DNA of 64,000 nt from Hydrogenimonas thermophila (GTDB lineage: Bacteria > Campylobacterota > Campylobacteria > Campylobacterales > Hydrogenimonadaceae), in the NCBI RefSeq assembly GCF_900115615.1, contig NZ_FOXB01000003.1:62001-126000 (forward strand), given 5' to 3'. The notes beneath the pieces are model-generated. The model was given only the letters and a program-made list of their open reading frames with translations, was not told where the DNA came from and searched no databases. The translations under genes were made by a program, and so were the position numbers. Shown here piece by piece: positions 44,695 through 52,439 of this stretch; within the stretch, counting starts at the first letter, position 1, and each line of letters starts with the position of its first letter.

Positions 44695-45846
44695 ATGAAT
44701 GAATCAAGTTTGCTTCAGCGATTCTCGGAAAGAATCAATGCGCTGAAAAAGCTTCCTAAAATTCAGGATAATAAATCAATCCCTGAGTTATTGGAAGAGA
44801 AAGGTTTCTCTAGACGTGACTTTATGAAGTGGGCAAGTGCAATGACAGCTGTATTGTCACTTCCTGCTACATTTGCACCTACTGTAGCTGCAGCAGCAGA
44901 AGTTGCTGACAGATTACCAATTGTTTGGTTGCATATGGCAGAGTGTACAGGATGTAGTGAAAGTTTACTACGTACATCATATCCAACTATTGACAGTCTC
45001 ATTTTTGATTATATCTCTCTTGAGTATCATGAGACAATTATGGCTGCTGCAGGATGGCAAGCAGAGCATAATCTTGAGCAAGCAATTGAAAAATATAAGG
45101 GACGCTACATTTTAATGGTTGAAGGTGGTATCCCAACCGGAATGCACGGTAACTATTTGACAATTGGGGCACATGGCCATACTGGACTCCATTCAGCAGA
45201 GAAAGCAGCTGAAGATGCAGCAGCAATTTTTGCTATTGGTACTTGTTCAGCATTTGGTGGTATTCAGGCAGCTGCACCAAATCCAACTGGCGCTGTTCCA
45301 ATGAGTAAAGTAACACATAAACCTGTTATCAATGTTCCTGGATGTCCTCCAAGTGAGAAAAATATTGTAGGAACACTTCTACACTATATTCTTTATGGAA
45401 CACTTCCAGCACTTGATGCATTCAATCGTCCAAAATGGGCTTATGGTCTTCGAATTCATGATCTATGTGAACGACGTGGTCACTTTGATGCTGGTGAATT
45501 TGTTGAAGAGTTCGGTGATGCAAATGCAATGGAAGGATTCTGTCTATACAAAGTTGGATGTAAAGGACCATATACATTCAATAACTGCTCAAGAGAACGA
45601 TTTAATGACCACACATCTTGGCCAATTCAAGCTGGACATGGATGTATTGGATGTAGTGAACCAGATTTCTGGGATACTATGGGGCCATATGAAGAGCCAT
45701 TAGCAGACAGACTTTATGAAACAGTATTTGGCGGTCTTGGAGCTGATGCAACAGCAGATAAGATAGGTATGGGTGTCTTAACAGCAGTTGGTATCGGTAT
45801 TGCCGCGCATGCAGCCATTTCAGCTATTAAAAATCCTAAGGAGTAG
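44695..45846 (+). CDS. hydA: Uptake [NiFe] hydrogenase small subunit, Tat-exported
   Basis: The 383-residue electron-transfer subunit of the membrane-bound H2-oxidising hydrogenase. A twin-arginine signal SRRDFMKW (Arg40-Arg41) and hydrophobic stretch precede the mature protein. The standard proximal cluster motif is ECTGCSES (Cys84, Cys87), in contrast to the divergent homologue; GTCSAFGG and PGCPPSEKN complete it, with medial/distal ligands in FCLYKVGCKGP and CIGCSEPDFW. The C-terminal hydrophobic helix (IGMGVLTAVGIGIAAHAAI) anchors it to the membrane. First gene of the hydABC operon. Confidence 0.96.
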   Translation: MNESSLLQRFSERINALKKLPKIQDNKSIPELLEEKGFSRRDFMKWASAMTAVLSLPATFAPTVAAAAEVADRLPIVWLHMAECTGCSESLLRTSYPTIDSLIFDYISLEYHETIMAAAGWQAEHNLEQAIEKYKGRYILMVEGGIPTGMHGNYLTIGAHGHTGLHSAEKAAEDAAAIFAIGTCSAFGGIQAAAPNPTGAVPMSKVTHKPVINVPGCPPSEKNIVGTLLHYILYGTLPALDAFNRPKWAYGLRIHDLCERRGHFDAGEFVEEFGDANAMEGFCLYKVGCKGPYTFNNCSRERFNDHTSWPIQAGHGCIGCSEPDFWDTMGPYEEPLADRLYETVFGGLGADATADKIGMGVLTAVGIGIAAHAAISAIKNPKE

Positions 45847-45849
45847 TAG

Positions 45850-47586
45850 ATGGGGAAAAAAAGAGTCGTAGTAGATCCTATTACCAGAATTGAGGGACAC
45901 CTTCGTGCAGAAGTTGTCGTAAATGATGAGGGAGTAGTAGAAAATGCTTATGTAAGTTCTACTCTCTGGCGTGGACTTGAAGTAATTGCAAAAGGTCGTG
46001 ATCCAAGAGATGTACCTTTTATGATGCAGAGAATCTGCGGTGTTTGTACATTTTCTCACTATCTTAAAAGTACAATGGCTGTAGAAGATGCACTTGGAAT
46101 CAAAATTCCTTTGAATGCTGAGCTAACCCGTACCCTTATGAATATTTCTCTTTTCCTTCATGACCATGTTGTTCACTTTTATCAGCTTCATGGACTTGAT
46201 TGGGTTGACATTGTTTCAGCGCTTAAAGCTGATCCTAAAAAAGCTAGTGAGTTAGCATTTAAATATGCTGATGATCCTATTGCTACAGGTGTTAATGACC
46301 TGATTCGTGTTCAGGAAAAAGTTAAAAAATTTGCTGAAAATCCTCAAGGTCTTGGACCATTTGCCAATGCATACTGGGGGCATCCAACATATCGCTTTAC
46401 TCCTGAGCAAAACTTAATTGCACTTTCACACTACCTAAAAGCACTTGAGCTTCAGCGTGTAGCAGCACGTATGATGGCTATTTTTGGTGGTAAAAACCCA
46501 CACCCACAAAGTCTTACTGTTGGTGGTGTTACTTGTATTATGGACCTTCAAGATCCTGCACGTATGGGTGAGTGGATGGCTCAATTCCAGGAGATGGCAA
46601 ACTTTGTTATTAATGCTTATCAGGCTGATATTATTATGGCAGCTGAAATGTATAAAGATGAGCCATCTGTAACTAAGCCTATTGGTGTTAAAAACTTCAT
46701 GGCACATGAAGATATGCTAATAGGACGTGGTGATTATCTGTTTAGTTCAGGTTATGTTTTAAATGGAGATTTGAGTAAAGCTTTTGATATTAATGAAGAT
46801 TTGATTACTGAAGAAGCAACTCACTCTTGGTATAAAGATAATCAACCGCTTCATCCATATGATGGAAAGACAAATCCAAACTATACTGGATTGAGAGATG
46901 GAGAGAGTGTCGGTCCTGATGGTAAAATGGCACACTCTAAATTGATTGATGAGAGTAAAAAATATAGCTGGATCAAATCTCCACGCTATGATGGCCAACC
47001 AATGGAAGTTGGACCATTAGCTTGTATGGTTGTTAGCTATGCTAAAGGTAATAAGCGAGTACAAAAAGCTGTTAACGACTTCTTAAAGCGAACAGGATTA
47101 CCTGTTGAAGCTCTATTTACAACTCTTGGACGTACAGCAGGTCGTATGTTGCAAGCAAAAATTATTGCTGAAAATGGATTGACTGCATTCAATAACCTTG
47201 TTGAGAACCTAAAAGTTGACCAAACAACTTGTGCTCCATATGTTATTGATAAAAATAAAGAGTACAAAGGACGTGGTATTGGTGATGTTCCACGAGGTAT
47301 GTTGAGCCACTGGATTCGCATTAAAAATGGTGTTGTTGAAAACTATCAGGCAGTTGTTCCTTCTACTTGGAATGCAGGTCCGATGGATGCAAATGGAAGA
47401 CAAGGGCCATATGAAGCAGATCTTGTAGGCTTAAAGATACATGATCTAACTCAGCCTCTTGAGATTATCCGAATTATCCACTCTTATGACCCTTGTATTG
47501 CTTGTGCCGTACATGTAATGGATACTAAAGGAAATAAACTTAGTGAGTATAAGCTAGATCCACTTTATGGCACTTGTTCTGTCTGA
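45850..47586 (+). CDS. hydB: Uptake [NiFe] hydrogenase large subunit
   Basis: The 578-residue catalytic subunit. The active-site cysteines lie in RICGVCTFSH near residue 60 and in DPCIACAVH near the end; a tail of about 23 residues (VMDTKGNKLSEYKL and on) follows the His and must be removed by the protease HydD after nickel insertion. RIEGHLRAE at the start is the usual form. With HydA and HydC it oxidises H2 at the periplasmic face and passes electrons to the quinone pool. It begins 3 bp after the hydA stop. Confidence 0.97.
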   Translation: MGKKRVVVDPITRIEGHLRAEVVVNDEGVVENAYVSSTLWRGLEVIAKGRDPRDVPFMMQRICGVCTFSHYLKSTMAVEDALGIKIPLNAELTRTLMNISLFLHDHVVHFYQLHGLDWVDIVSALKADPKKASELAFKYADDPIATGVNDLIRVQEKVKKFAENPQGLGPFANAYWGHPTYRFTPEQNLIALSHYLKALELQRVAARMMAIFGGKNPHPQSLTVGGVTCIMDLQDPARMGEWMAQFQEMANFVINAYQADIIMAAEMYKDEPSVTKPIGVKNFMAHEDMLIGRGDYLFSSGYVLNGDLSKAFDINEDLITEEATHSWYKDNQPLHPYDGKTNPNYTGLRDGESVGPDGKMAHSKLIDESKKYSWIKSPRYDGQPMEVGPLACMVVSYAKGNKRVQKAVNDFLKRTGLPVEALFTTLGRTAGRMLQAKIIAENGLTAFNNLVENLKVDQTTCAPYVIDKNKEYKGRGIGDVPRGMLSHWIRIKNGVVENYQAVVPSTWNAGPMDANGRQGPYEADLVGLKIHDLTQPLEIIRIIHSYDPCIACAVHVMDTKGNKLSEYKLDPLYGTCSV

Positions 47587-47597
47587 AAGGAGTCAAA

Positions 47598-48287
47598 ATG
47601 GCAAACCATGAAAACAAAAATCTTATGGAGCGTGAGAAAGAGTTCTCCGCTTCATATCGATGGCAGCACTGGATTAGAGCATTCTCTATTGTTGCTTTAA
47701 TCTTTACAGGGTTTTATATTGCGGATCCTTTTCTAACTCCAGAACCAAATGCTGAGCCTACAAACTTTCAGCAAGCATTAATGAGAGGATGGCATGAAAT
47801 AATTGGCTGGGTTTTGGTAGCAGTCTTTATCTTTAAGTCATATCTTTTCCTATTTACTCGTGAACATCGTGGAGAGATGGCTTCACTTAAAGATTTGGTT
47901 GATCCAAAAGTATGGATTCAGCAAGTTGGATATTATATGCTTATAGCAAAGCATCCAAAGCTGAAAGGGACTTATAACCCTATACAGTTTGTTGCATATG
48001 CAGGTTTTTATTTAATGCTTTTTGGAATTATAGTTACAGGGCTTGTTTTATATGTGCATACAACACATCTTGGTCTTGGTGATATGCTTTATGGACCAAT
48101 GCGTTCACTTGAAGTAATGATGGGTGGATTAGCAAATGTTCGTGAAATTCACCATATTCTTATGTGGGGTATAATCATATTCGTTGTTGGACATATCTAT
48201 ATGGCTGTCTATAATGCTGTCTTTGGTAAAGAAGGGGCTATGGACGCTGTATTCAGTGGTATGAAGTGGAAACACGAAGATCATTGA
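47598..48287 (+). CDS. hydC: Hydrogenase cytochrome b subunit
   Basis: A 229-residue integral membrane dihaem cytochrome b carrying electrons from HydA to menaquinone. The ATG at 47598 has a strong AAAGGAG site; an earlier in-frame start within hydB lacks one. Four membrane helices are visible, with haem-ligand histidines in RWQHWIRAFS, RGWHEIIGW, REIHHILMW and VGHIYMAVYN. It is followed by a clear hairpin, so the structural operon hydABC probably has its own transcription end. Confidence 0.95.
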   Translation: MANHENKNLMEREKEFSASYRWQHWIRAFSIVALIFTGFYIADPFLTPEPNAEPTNFQQALMRGWHEIIGWVLVAVFIFKSYLFLFTREHRGEMASLKDLVDPKVWIQQVGYYMLIAKHPKLKGTYNPIQFVAYAGFYLMLFGIIVTGLVLYVHTTHLGLGDMLYGPMRSLEVMMGGLANVREIHHILMWGIIIFVVGHIYMAVYNAVFGKEGAMDAVFSGMKWKHEDH

Positions 48288-48322
48288 TTTTAACTGCTAC
48301 ATATGCTATTCTTCCGATAAAT

Positions 48323-48356
48323 TACTCCCCCTTTTTTTGGGGAGTACCTTCCTTTC
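48323..48356 (+). terminator. Hairpin terminator after hydC
   Basis: TACTCCCC (48323-48330) pairs with GGGGAGTA (48339-48346) around a T-rich loop, followed by pyrimidine-rich CCTTCCTTTC. It may reduce expression of the accessory genes hydD-hydE-tetR relative to hydABC. Confidence 0.7.
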
Positions 48357-48442
48357 TGCGCATTATAAAAGATTTTGAGATTTAAAATTTTTTCTGATTC
48401 GCTGAAGGGAGAATTGCTTCAGAAAAAAGGAGATATTTATAT

Positions 48443-48988
48443 ATGAAAATTTTAATTTTAGGAATAGGTAATATACTATTTGGAGATGAGGGTATTGGAC
48501 CACATATGGTGCACTATCTTGAAAAGAAGTATGAGTTTAAATCAGATGAACATACAATAGATTTAGTAGATGGTGGTACACTGGCTCAAAGATTGATTCC
48601 TATAATTACAGATTATGATCATGTCATTATTATAGATTGTGTTACAACTGAAGGTGGTGAAGTAGGGGATGTATACTTTTTTGATTTTAATGCTGTGCCA
48701 TCTTGTGTTACATGGCAAGGGAGTGCACATGAGGTTGAAATGCTTCAAACTCTGCAAATGATTGAAATGTTTGGAGATTTGCCACCTGTAAAAATTGTAG
48801 GTGTAGTACCTTTTGTAATAGGTGAAGATTCAACTTTTTCATTAACTAATGAAGTTATTGAAGCATCTAAAACAATGGAAAAAGCAATTATTGATCATCT
48901 TGCCACTTTAGGAGTGGAATCAAAACAGATTGCATCTCCTTTGCTTCAAGAAGTTGCTAAAGAGACATATATTAGGGAAGTAAGATGA
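48443..48988 (+). CDS. hydD: Hydrogenase maturation endopeptidase
   Basis: Cleaves the C-terminal tail of HydB once nickel is in place. The 181-residue HyaD/HupD-type protease has the nickel-sensing ligands Glu in FGDEGIG (near residue 16), Asp in IIIDCVTTEGG and His in GSAHEVEM. A small hairpin (CTGAAG/CTTCAG around 48402-48422) precedes its AAAAGGAG site. Only HydB has a tail to cut; the sensor-type large subunit does not need it. It overlaps hydE by 4 bp. Confidence 0.94.
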   Translation: MKILILGIGNILFGDEGIGPHMVHYLEKKYEFKSDEHTIDLVDGGTLAQRLIPIITDYDHVIIIDCVTTEGGEVGDVYFFDFNAVPSCVTWQGSAHEVEMLQTLQMIEMFGDLPPVKIVGVVPFVIGEDSTFSLTNEVIEASKTMEKAIIDHLATLGVESKQIASPLLQEVAKETYIREVR

Positions 48989-50865
48989 TTTTAGTTTTTA
49001 AATTTGTAAATATTACAGAAAATGGTGTTTTAGAAAGAGTTTTACTTCGTACTTTATCAAACTCGTCTTGCAATGGTCATTTGATACGAAAAGATGATAA
49101 TACTGAACTTTATGTTGAGAGTGACAGTGCAGAAGAGCTTGAAAACTTTGCAAATGAACTGGCTTTGTCTGTTCCTCACTCTATATTTATGAAAGATTAT
49201 AGTGTTGAAGCAGTTGAAAGCATACCAGAATTGCCGGATTGGGAAGATAAATTTTCTAAACCTGACGCAATACCTCCTTGTCCTAAATGTCTTTTGGATG
49301 TAGAAAATTCTGAAAGTAAACAGTTTGGAAATATCTTTACTAGTTGTGAAGTATGCGGATATTCTGTTGAGCCAGCTAATGTAAAATTGACAAATTTTGC
49401 TAAAGAGATAGAACTTCCAGCAGACTCGAATCATAATGAAATTTTTGATTCACTAGCTAAAGTCATACATAATGGCGGATGTGCAACAGTAACTACAATG
49501 AATGGCACTGTAACTGTTTCAGCATTGACACAAAAAAATATTGTGAAGTTTCCTGTAGATGAAGTAGTAACATATGATGTTCATACAGCATCACGCTTCT
49601 TTGAGATGCAAAAAGGGGAAGTACTTGCACTAGGAAGCATAGAAAAACCAAGAATACGTTTACAAATTACAGCAGCACTTAAAGAGAAATATCCTTTTTT
49701 TAACAGTGCATTTGCAAATGTAAAACTGCCTGATGATATGGTACTTTTTTTACTTATGAGAGCATTGAAAAAAATGGGAGATGAACTCTTTTATATCTCT
49801 AAAAGAGTTGATCCGTCATTGCCAATATCTTTTACCTTTAGTTCAAATACACCTTCTTTAAAACCTCTTAATGTTGTTGTTACAGATGCAGGTAATGCTA
49901 TTGTTGCATCAGGTGAACGTACTATATTGCCTTGGAGAGGTAAAGGTTTTGGTAAAAAAAGTTTGAGTCTTTGTAGTGAATATGTCGGTATAATGGAAGG
50001 TGACTTTGCTGAAGTTGTACACCAAGATCAGTTAGCTGGAAAAGATATAGAAGTTGATGAACTACTTGTAAGTGAAAATGAAGAAGCTCCAGAAACAAAA
50101 GCACCTATTATTCGTTACTCTCATAGACATGCAGCATTTTTCTCTGTATTAGGGCAGCATAATCTTCTAGATAAGAAATTAGCAGGTATATATATAAGTA
50201 AGTCTTACGATAGTGCTATTATGATTCACTCTCAAAAGTTTGGTCTGGTTGATTTTATTCGTTTTGATTTTGATTATCAAACATTTGATGAAATCTTTTC
50301 TGGTATAGAAAATATGGATGAAACCGGAGCTAAACTTCTCTCTAACTTTAAAAAGAAATTTCCAGATAGATTGGAACAGCTAGCAGATAATACTATTAAA
50401 AAAGATGGTTCAAGCATAATGACTCTATTTGGAGTAATAGGAGTTATTCTTGGATTTGGAGAAGATAATATAGAAGCTGCAAGAAACCTTCTTGATAATG
50501 CTGCAGAGTTTAAAGGTAAAAAAGGCCCTAGAATAGACTATAAATTAAAAGAGGAGAGACAGCTAAATCCTCTTTGGAGCATTCGTACAGCAATGAGTTT
50601 TAAACTTGCAGGTGTAGATGATCTTACTCTATCATTTGGAGTTGTAGAGAGCTTTTCAGAGTTTTTAAGCACGATGATAGACGATATAGAGACCGATATG
50701 GGGTTAGATGGCGTAGTTTTTTGTGGTTCTCTTTTTGGAGAGAAGAAGATTTTACAAAAAAGTAATATGCTGATTGCAAAAAATCACTCTGTATATTTCA
50801 ATAAAGCTATGCCTCTTGATGATATAAATATAGCATATGGATCATTATTACTGACTCTTCGCTAG
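48985..50865 (+). CDS. hydE: Hydrogenase accessory protein HydE, a degenerate HypF paralogue
   Basis: A 626-residue protein matching the epsilonproteobacterial HydE, required for hydrogenase activity in Helicobacter and Wolinella by mechanisms not fully known. Its layout echoes HypF: an acylphosphatase-like N-terminus, a single zinc finger with Cys99/102/121/124 (HypF has two), then YrdC-like and Kae1-like regions. The finger aligns well with the first finger of the HypF in this window (PCPKCLLDV, SCEVCG against LCEACLNEM, NCTDCG), but HypF's catalytic GFRP and HHYAH motifs are absent. I infer a scaffold or iron-ligand carrier role. This HydE is unrelated to the radical-SAM HydE of [FeFe] hydrogenases. 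Confidence 0.88.
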   Translation: MILVFKFVNITENGVLERVLLRTLSNSSCNGHLIRKDDNTELYVESDSAEELENFANELALSVPHSIFMKDYSVEAVESIPELPDWEDKFSKPDAIPPCPKCLLDVENSESKQFGNIFTSCEVCGYSVEPANVKLTNFAKEIELPADSNHNEIFDSLAKVIHNGGCATVTTMNGTVTVSALTQKNIVKFPVDEVVTYDVHTASRFFEMQKGEVLALGSIEKPRIRLQITAALKEKYPFFNSAFANVKLPDDMVLFLLMRALKKMGDELFYISKRVDPSLPISFTFSSNTPSLKPLNVVVTDAGNAIVASGERTILPWRGKGFGKKSLSLCSEYVGIMEGDFAEVVHQDQLAGKDIEVDELLVSENEEAPETKAPIIRYSHRHAAFFSVLGQHNLLDKKLAGIYISKSYDSAIMIHSQKFGLVDFIRFDFDYQTFDEIFSGIENMDETGAKLLSNFKKKFPDRLEQLADNTIKKDGSSIMTLFGVIGVILGFGEDNIEAARNLLDNAAEFKGKKGPRIDYKLKEERQLNPLWSIRTAMSFKLAGVDDLTLSFGVVESFSEFLSTMIDDIETDMGLDGVVFCGSLFGEKKILQKSNMLIAKNHSVYFNKAMPLDDINIAYGSLLLTLR

Positions 50866-50889
50866 TACAAATTCGGGAAGGAAAAGGTT

Positions 50890-51492
50890 ATGACCAAAGA
50901 TATAAAAGCTAAAGAAGAACGTAAATTTGATATTGTATTAGCAGCAATAAGACTCTTTTCTCGTGATGGCTTTTATGCGACAAGAGTTCCTGACATAGCC
51001 AAAGAAGTAGGTATGAGTGCAGGAAATATATATAACTATTTTAAATCTAAAGAAGATTTGGCAAAGTGTGCCATTCGATACTGTACAAATGTTTTAGCAA
51101 ATAAGTTGCGTGAAATAAATAATATGGATATAACTACAAGAGAGAAGATAGAGCATTTTGTAAAAGGTTACTTTGAAGTTGTTGAGAAGTTCCCTGAGTT
51201 GACAGAGTTCTTTTTACGAGTATATCTGGCAAACAGGGAAGTTTTTTCAAAAAGATGTGATAATGGATATGAGTGTGCTTCTGAATTTATTGAAGAGGTA
51301 GGTCGATTACTTGATAATGGTGCTGCTGCTGGCGATTTACAAAAGCAGGATTTTCATGTTGCTTTCAGTATGATTATGGGACCTTTAGGATGTTTTACTT
51401 TTCTTACCGGAGAGAATGTACTTGAAAAAAATGTGATAAAATATGCTCCAGATATTGCTGAAAATATCTATTTAGCATTAAGTAAACGTTAA
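50890..51492 (+). CDS. TetR-family regulator, second paralogue
   Basis: A 200-residue TetR protein 24 bp after hydE, with the HTH RVPDIAKEVGMSAGNIYNYFKSKEDL and the shared core TEFFLRVYLANREVF. The preceding AAGGAAAAGG site is good. It is closest to the following gene and clearly homologous to the TetR protein at 43672, so one ancestral regulator was duplicated twice around the hydrogenase genes. Its place at the end of the operon implies feedback control. Confidence 0.92.
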   Translation: MTKDIKAKEERKFDIVLAAIRLFSRDGFYATRVPDIAKEVGMSAGNIYNYFKSKEDLAKCAIRYCTNVLANKLREINNMDITTREKIEHFVKGYFEVVEKFPELTEFFLRVYLANREVFSKRCDNGYECASEFIEEVGRLLDNGAAAGDLQKQDFHVAFSMIMGPLGCFTFLTGENVLEKNVIKYAPDIAENIYLALSKR

Positions 51493-51502
51493 AGGAAACA
51501 TC

Positions 51503-52087
51503 ATAAAAAGTAATAAAAAACGTGATTCAATCCTGTCTTGTTCATTAAAGCTTTTTGCAAAAAAAGGGTTTTACCATACAACAATACCTCTTTTGGCAAA
51601 AGAGCTTAAGATGAGTGTAGGGAATATATATAATTATTTCCCTTCTAAGATAAACTTAGCTAAAAGTGCTATAAGGTTTGCTTCAGGAATTTTAGCATCA
51701 TCACTTCAAGATATAAATAAAAAGAATATACCGGCAAGAGAAAAGATAGAACTTTTTGTTCAAGATTATCTTGAAATAATTCAACATTCACCCGAAGTTA
51801 TAGAATTTTTTCTAAGAGTATATCTTGCAAATAGAGATCTTTTTGAAGAGAATGAAGATGGTGGATTTCAGCTTGCAGAAGCTTTTGTTAAAGAGGTAGA
51901 AGAGTTGATCCAGTATGGAATTAGAAACTATGAATTTCGTAAAAGTCAAGATTTTTTTGTCTCTTTTAGTGTTTTAACAGGAATTTTGGGAGCTTTTACG
52001 TTTTTGTCTGGAGAAAATGTTTTAGATAGAGATGTTTCATCTTATAAGAAAGAAATATCGGATGCAATATATAAAGGATTGTCTTAG
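51503..52087 (+). CDS. TetR-family regulator, third paralogue, apparently without a standard start codon
   Basis: The protein similarity to the second TetR begins at about 51503 (KSNKKRDSILSCSLKLFAKKGFYHTT split over the HTH) and runs to 52087, about 194 residues with FFLRVYLANRDLF and LAKELKMSVGNIYNYFPSK. The codon at the expected start, six bases after AAAGGA, is ATA instead of ATG. CTG at 51533 or TTG at 51593 are possible alternatives, but TTG would remove half of the DNA-binding domain. Either translation starts at a rare codon, giving low expression, or the start has been lost and the gene is decaying. Confidence 0.8.
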   Translation: MKSNKKRDSILSCSLKLFAKKGFYHTTIPLLAKELKMSVGNIYNYFPSKINLAKSAIRFASGILASSLQDINKKNIPAREKIELFVQDYLEIIQHSPEVIEFFLRVYLANRDLFEENEDGGFQLAEAFVKEVEELIQYGIRNYEFRKSQDFFVSFSVLTGILGAFTFLSGENVLDRDVSSYKKEISDAIYKGLS

Positions 52088-52439
52088 ATTTAAGGTAAGT
52101 AAAAGCTCTTAAGAGATATTATTTTGAATGGGCATTCATTTATAATGATCAATTTATGCAACCTCCTCCTATAATAAAAATGAATCCCATAATCAAAGGT
52201 TGTAAGAAGAGCCATTAATTTCTGCTATGTGGAAATAGCTGATCCCTGCTTCCATAAAAATATTACCACTCCTTGTTAGGCAACTACTCTTTTACAGCCT
52301 TTGATAACTATAATAAAAAATATTCATACATTAAATCTTATTGTTATTTATTAACTTTCTTAAGTAAAAAAGCCATATAATTACTAAAAATATGCATATT
52401 TTATATGTATTATTAATAATTTTAATTCAAAAGAGTTTT
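52088..52439. other. Intergenic region between the hydrogenase island and the porin gene
   Basis: 352 AT-rich bases without a convincing gene. It contains the palindrome CTCTTAAGAG near 52106, the TGAATG-GG-CATTCA palindrome at 52125-52138, and a long imperfect inverted repeat at 52192-52306. A short reverse-strand frame inside the repeat (about 30 codons, ending ISYFHIAEINGSSYNL) is too small to call a gene. Confidence 0.5.
52192..52306. repeat. 115-bp element with 20-bp imperfect inverted ends
   Basis: ATCAAAGGTTGTAAGAAGAG (52192-52211) is mirrored by CTCTTTTACAGCCTTTGAT (52288-52306), differing by one transition and one indel region. Inside, GCTAT/ATAGC forms a further hairpin on the reverse strand. 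It could be a miniature transposable element or a structured RNA; no clear target-site duplication is visible. Confidence 0.55.

Noticed and set aside
48985-50865. Radical-SAM HydE of [FeFe] hydrogenase maturation.
   Set aside because: There is no CxxxCxxC radical-SAM motif, and the locus encodes [NiFe] hydrogenases; this is the unrelated epsilonproteobacterial HydE.
52210-52290. A 30-codon reverse-strand frame within the 115-bp inverted-repeat element.
   Set aside because: No ribosome site and no upstream gene context; better explained as repeat or RNA sequence.
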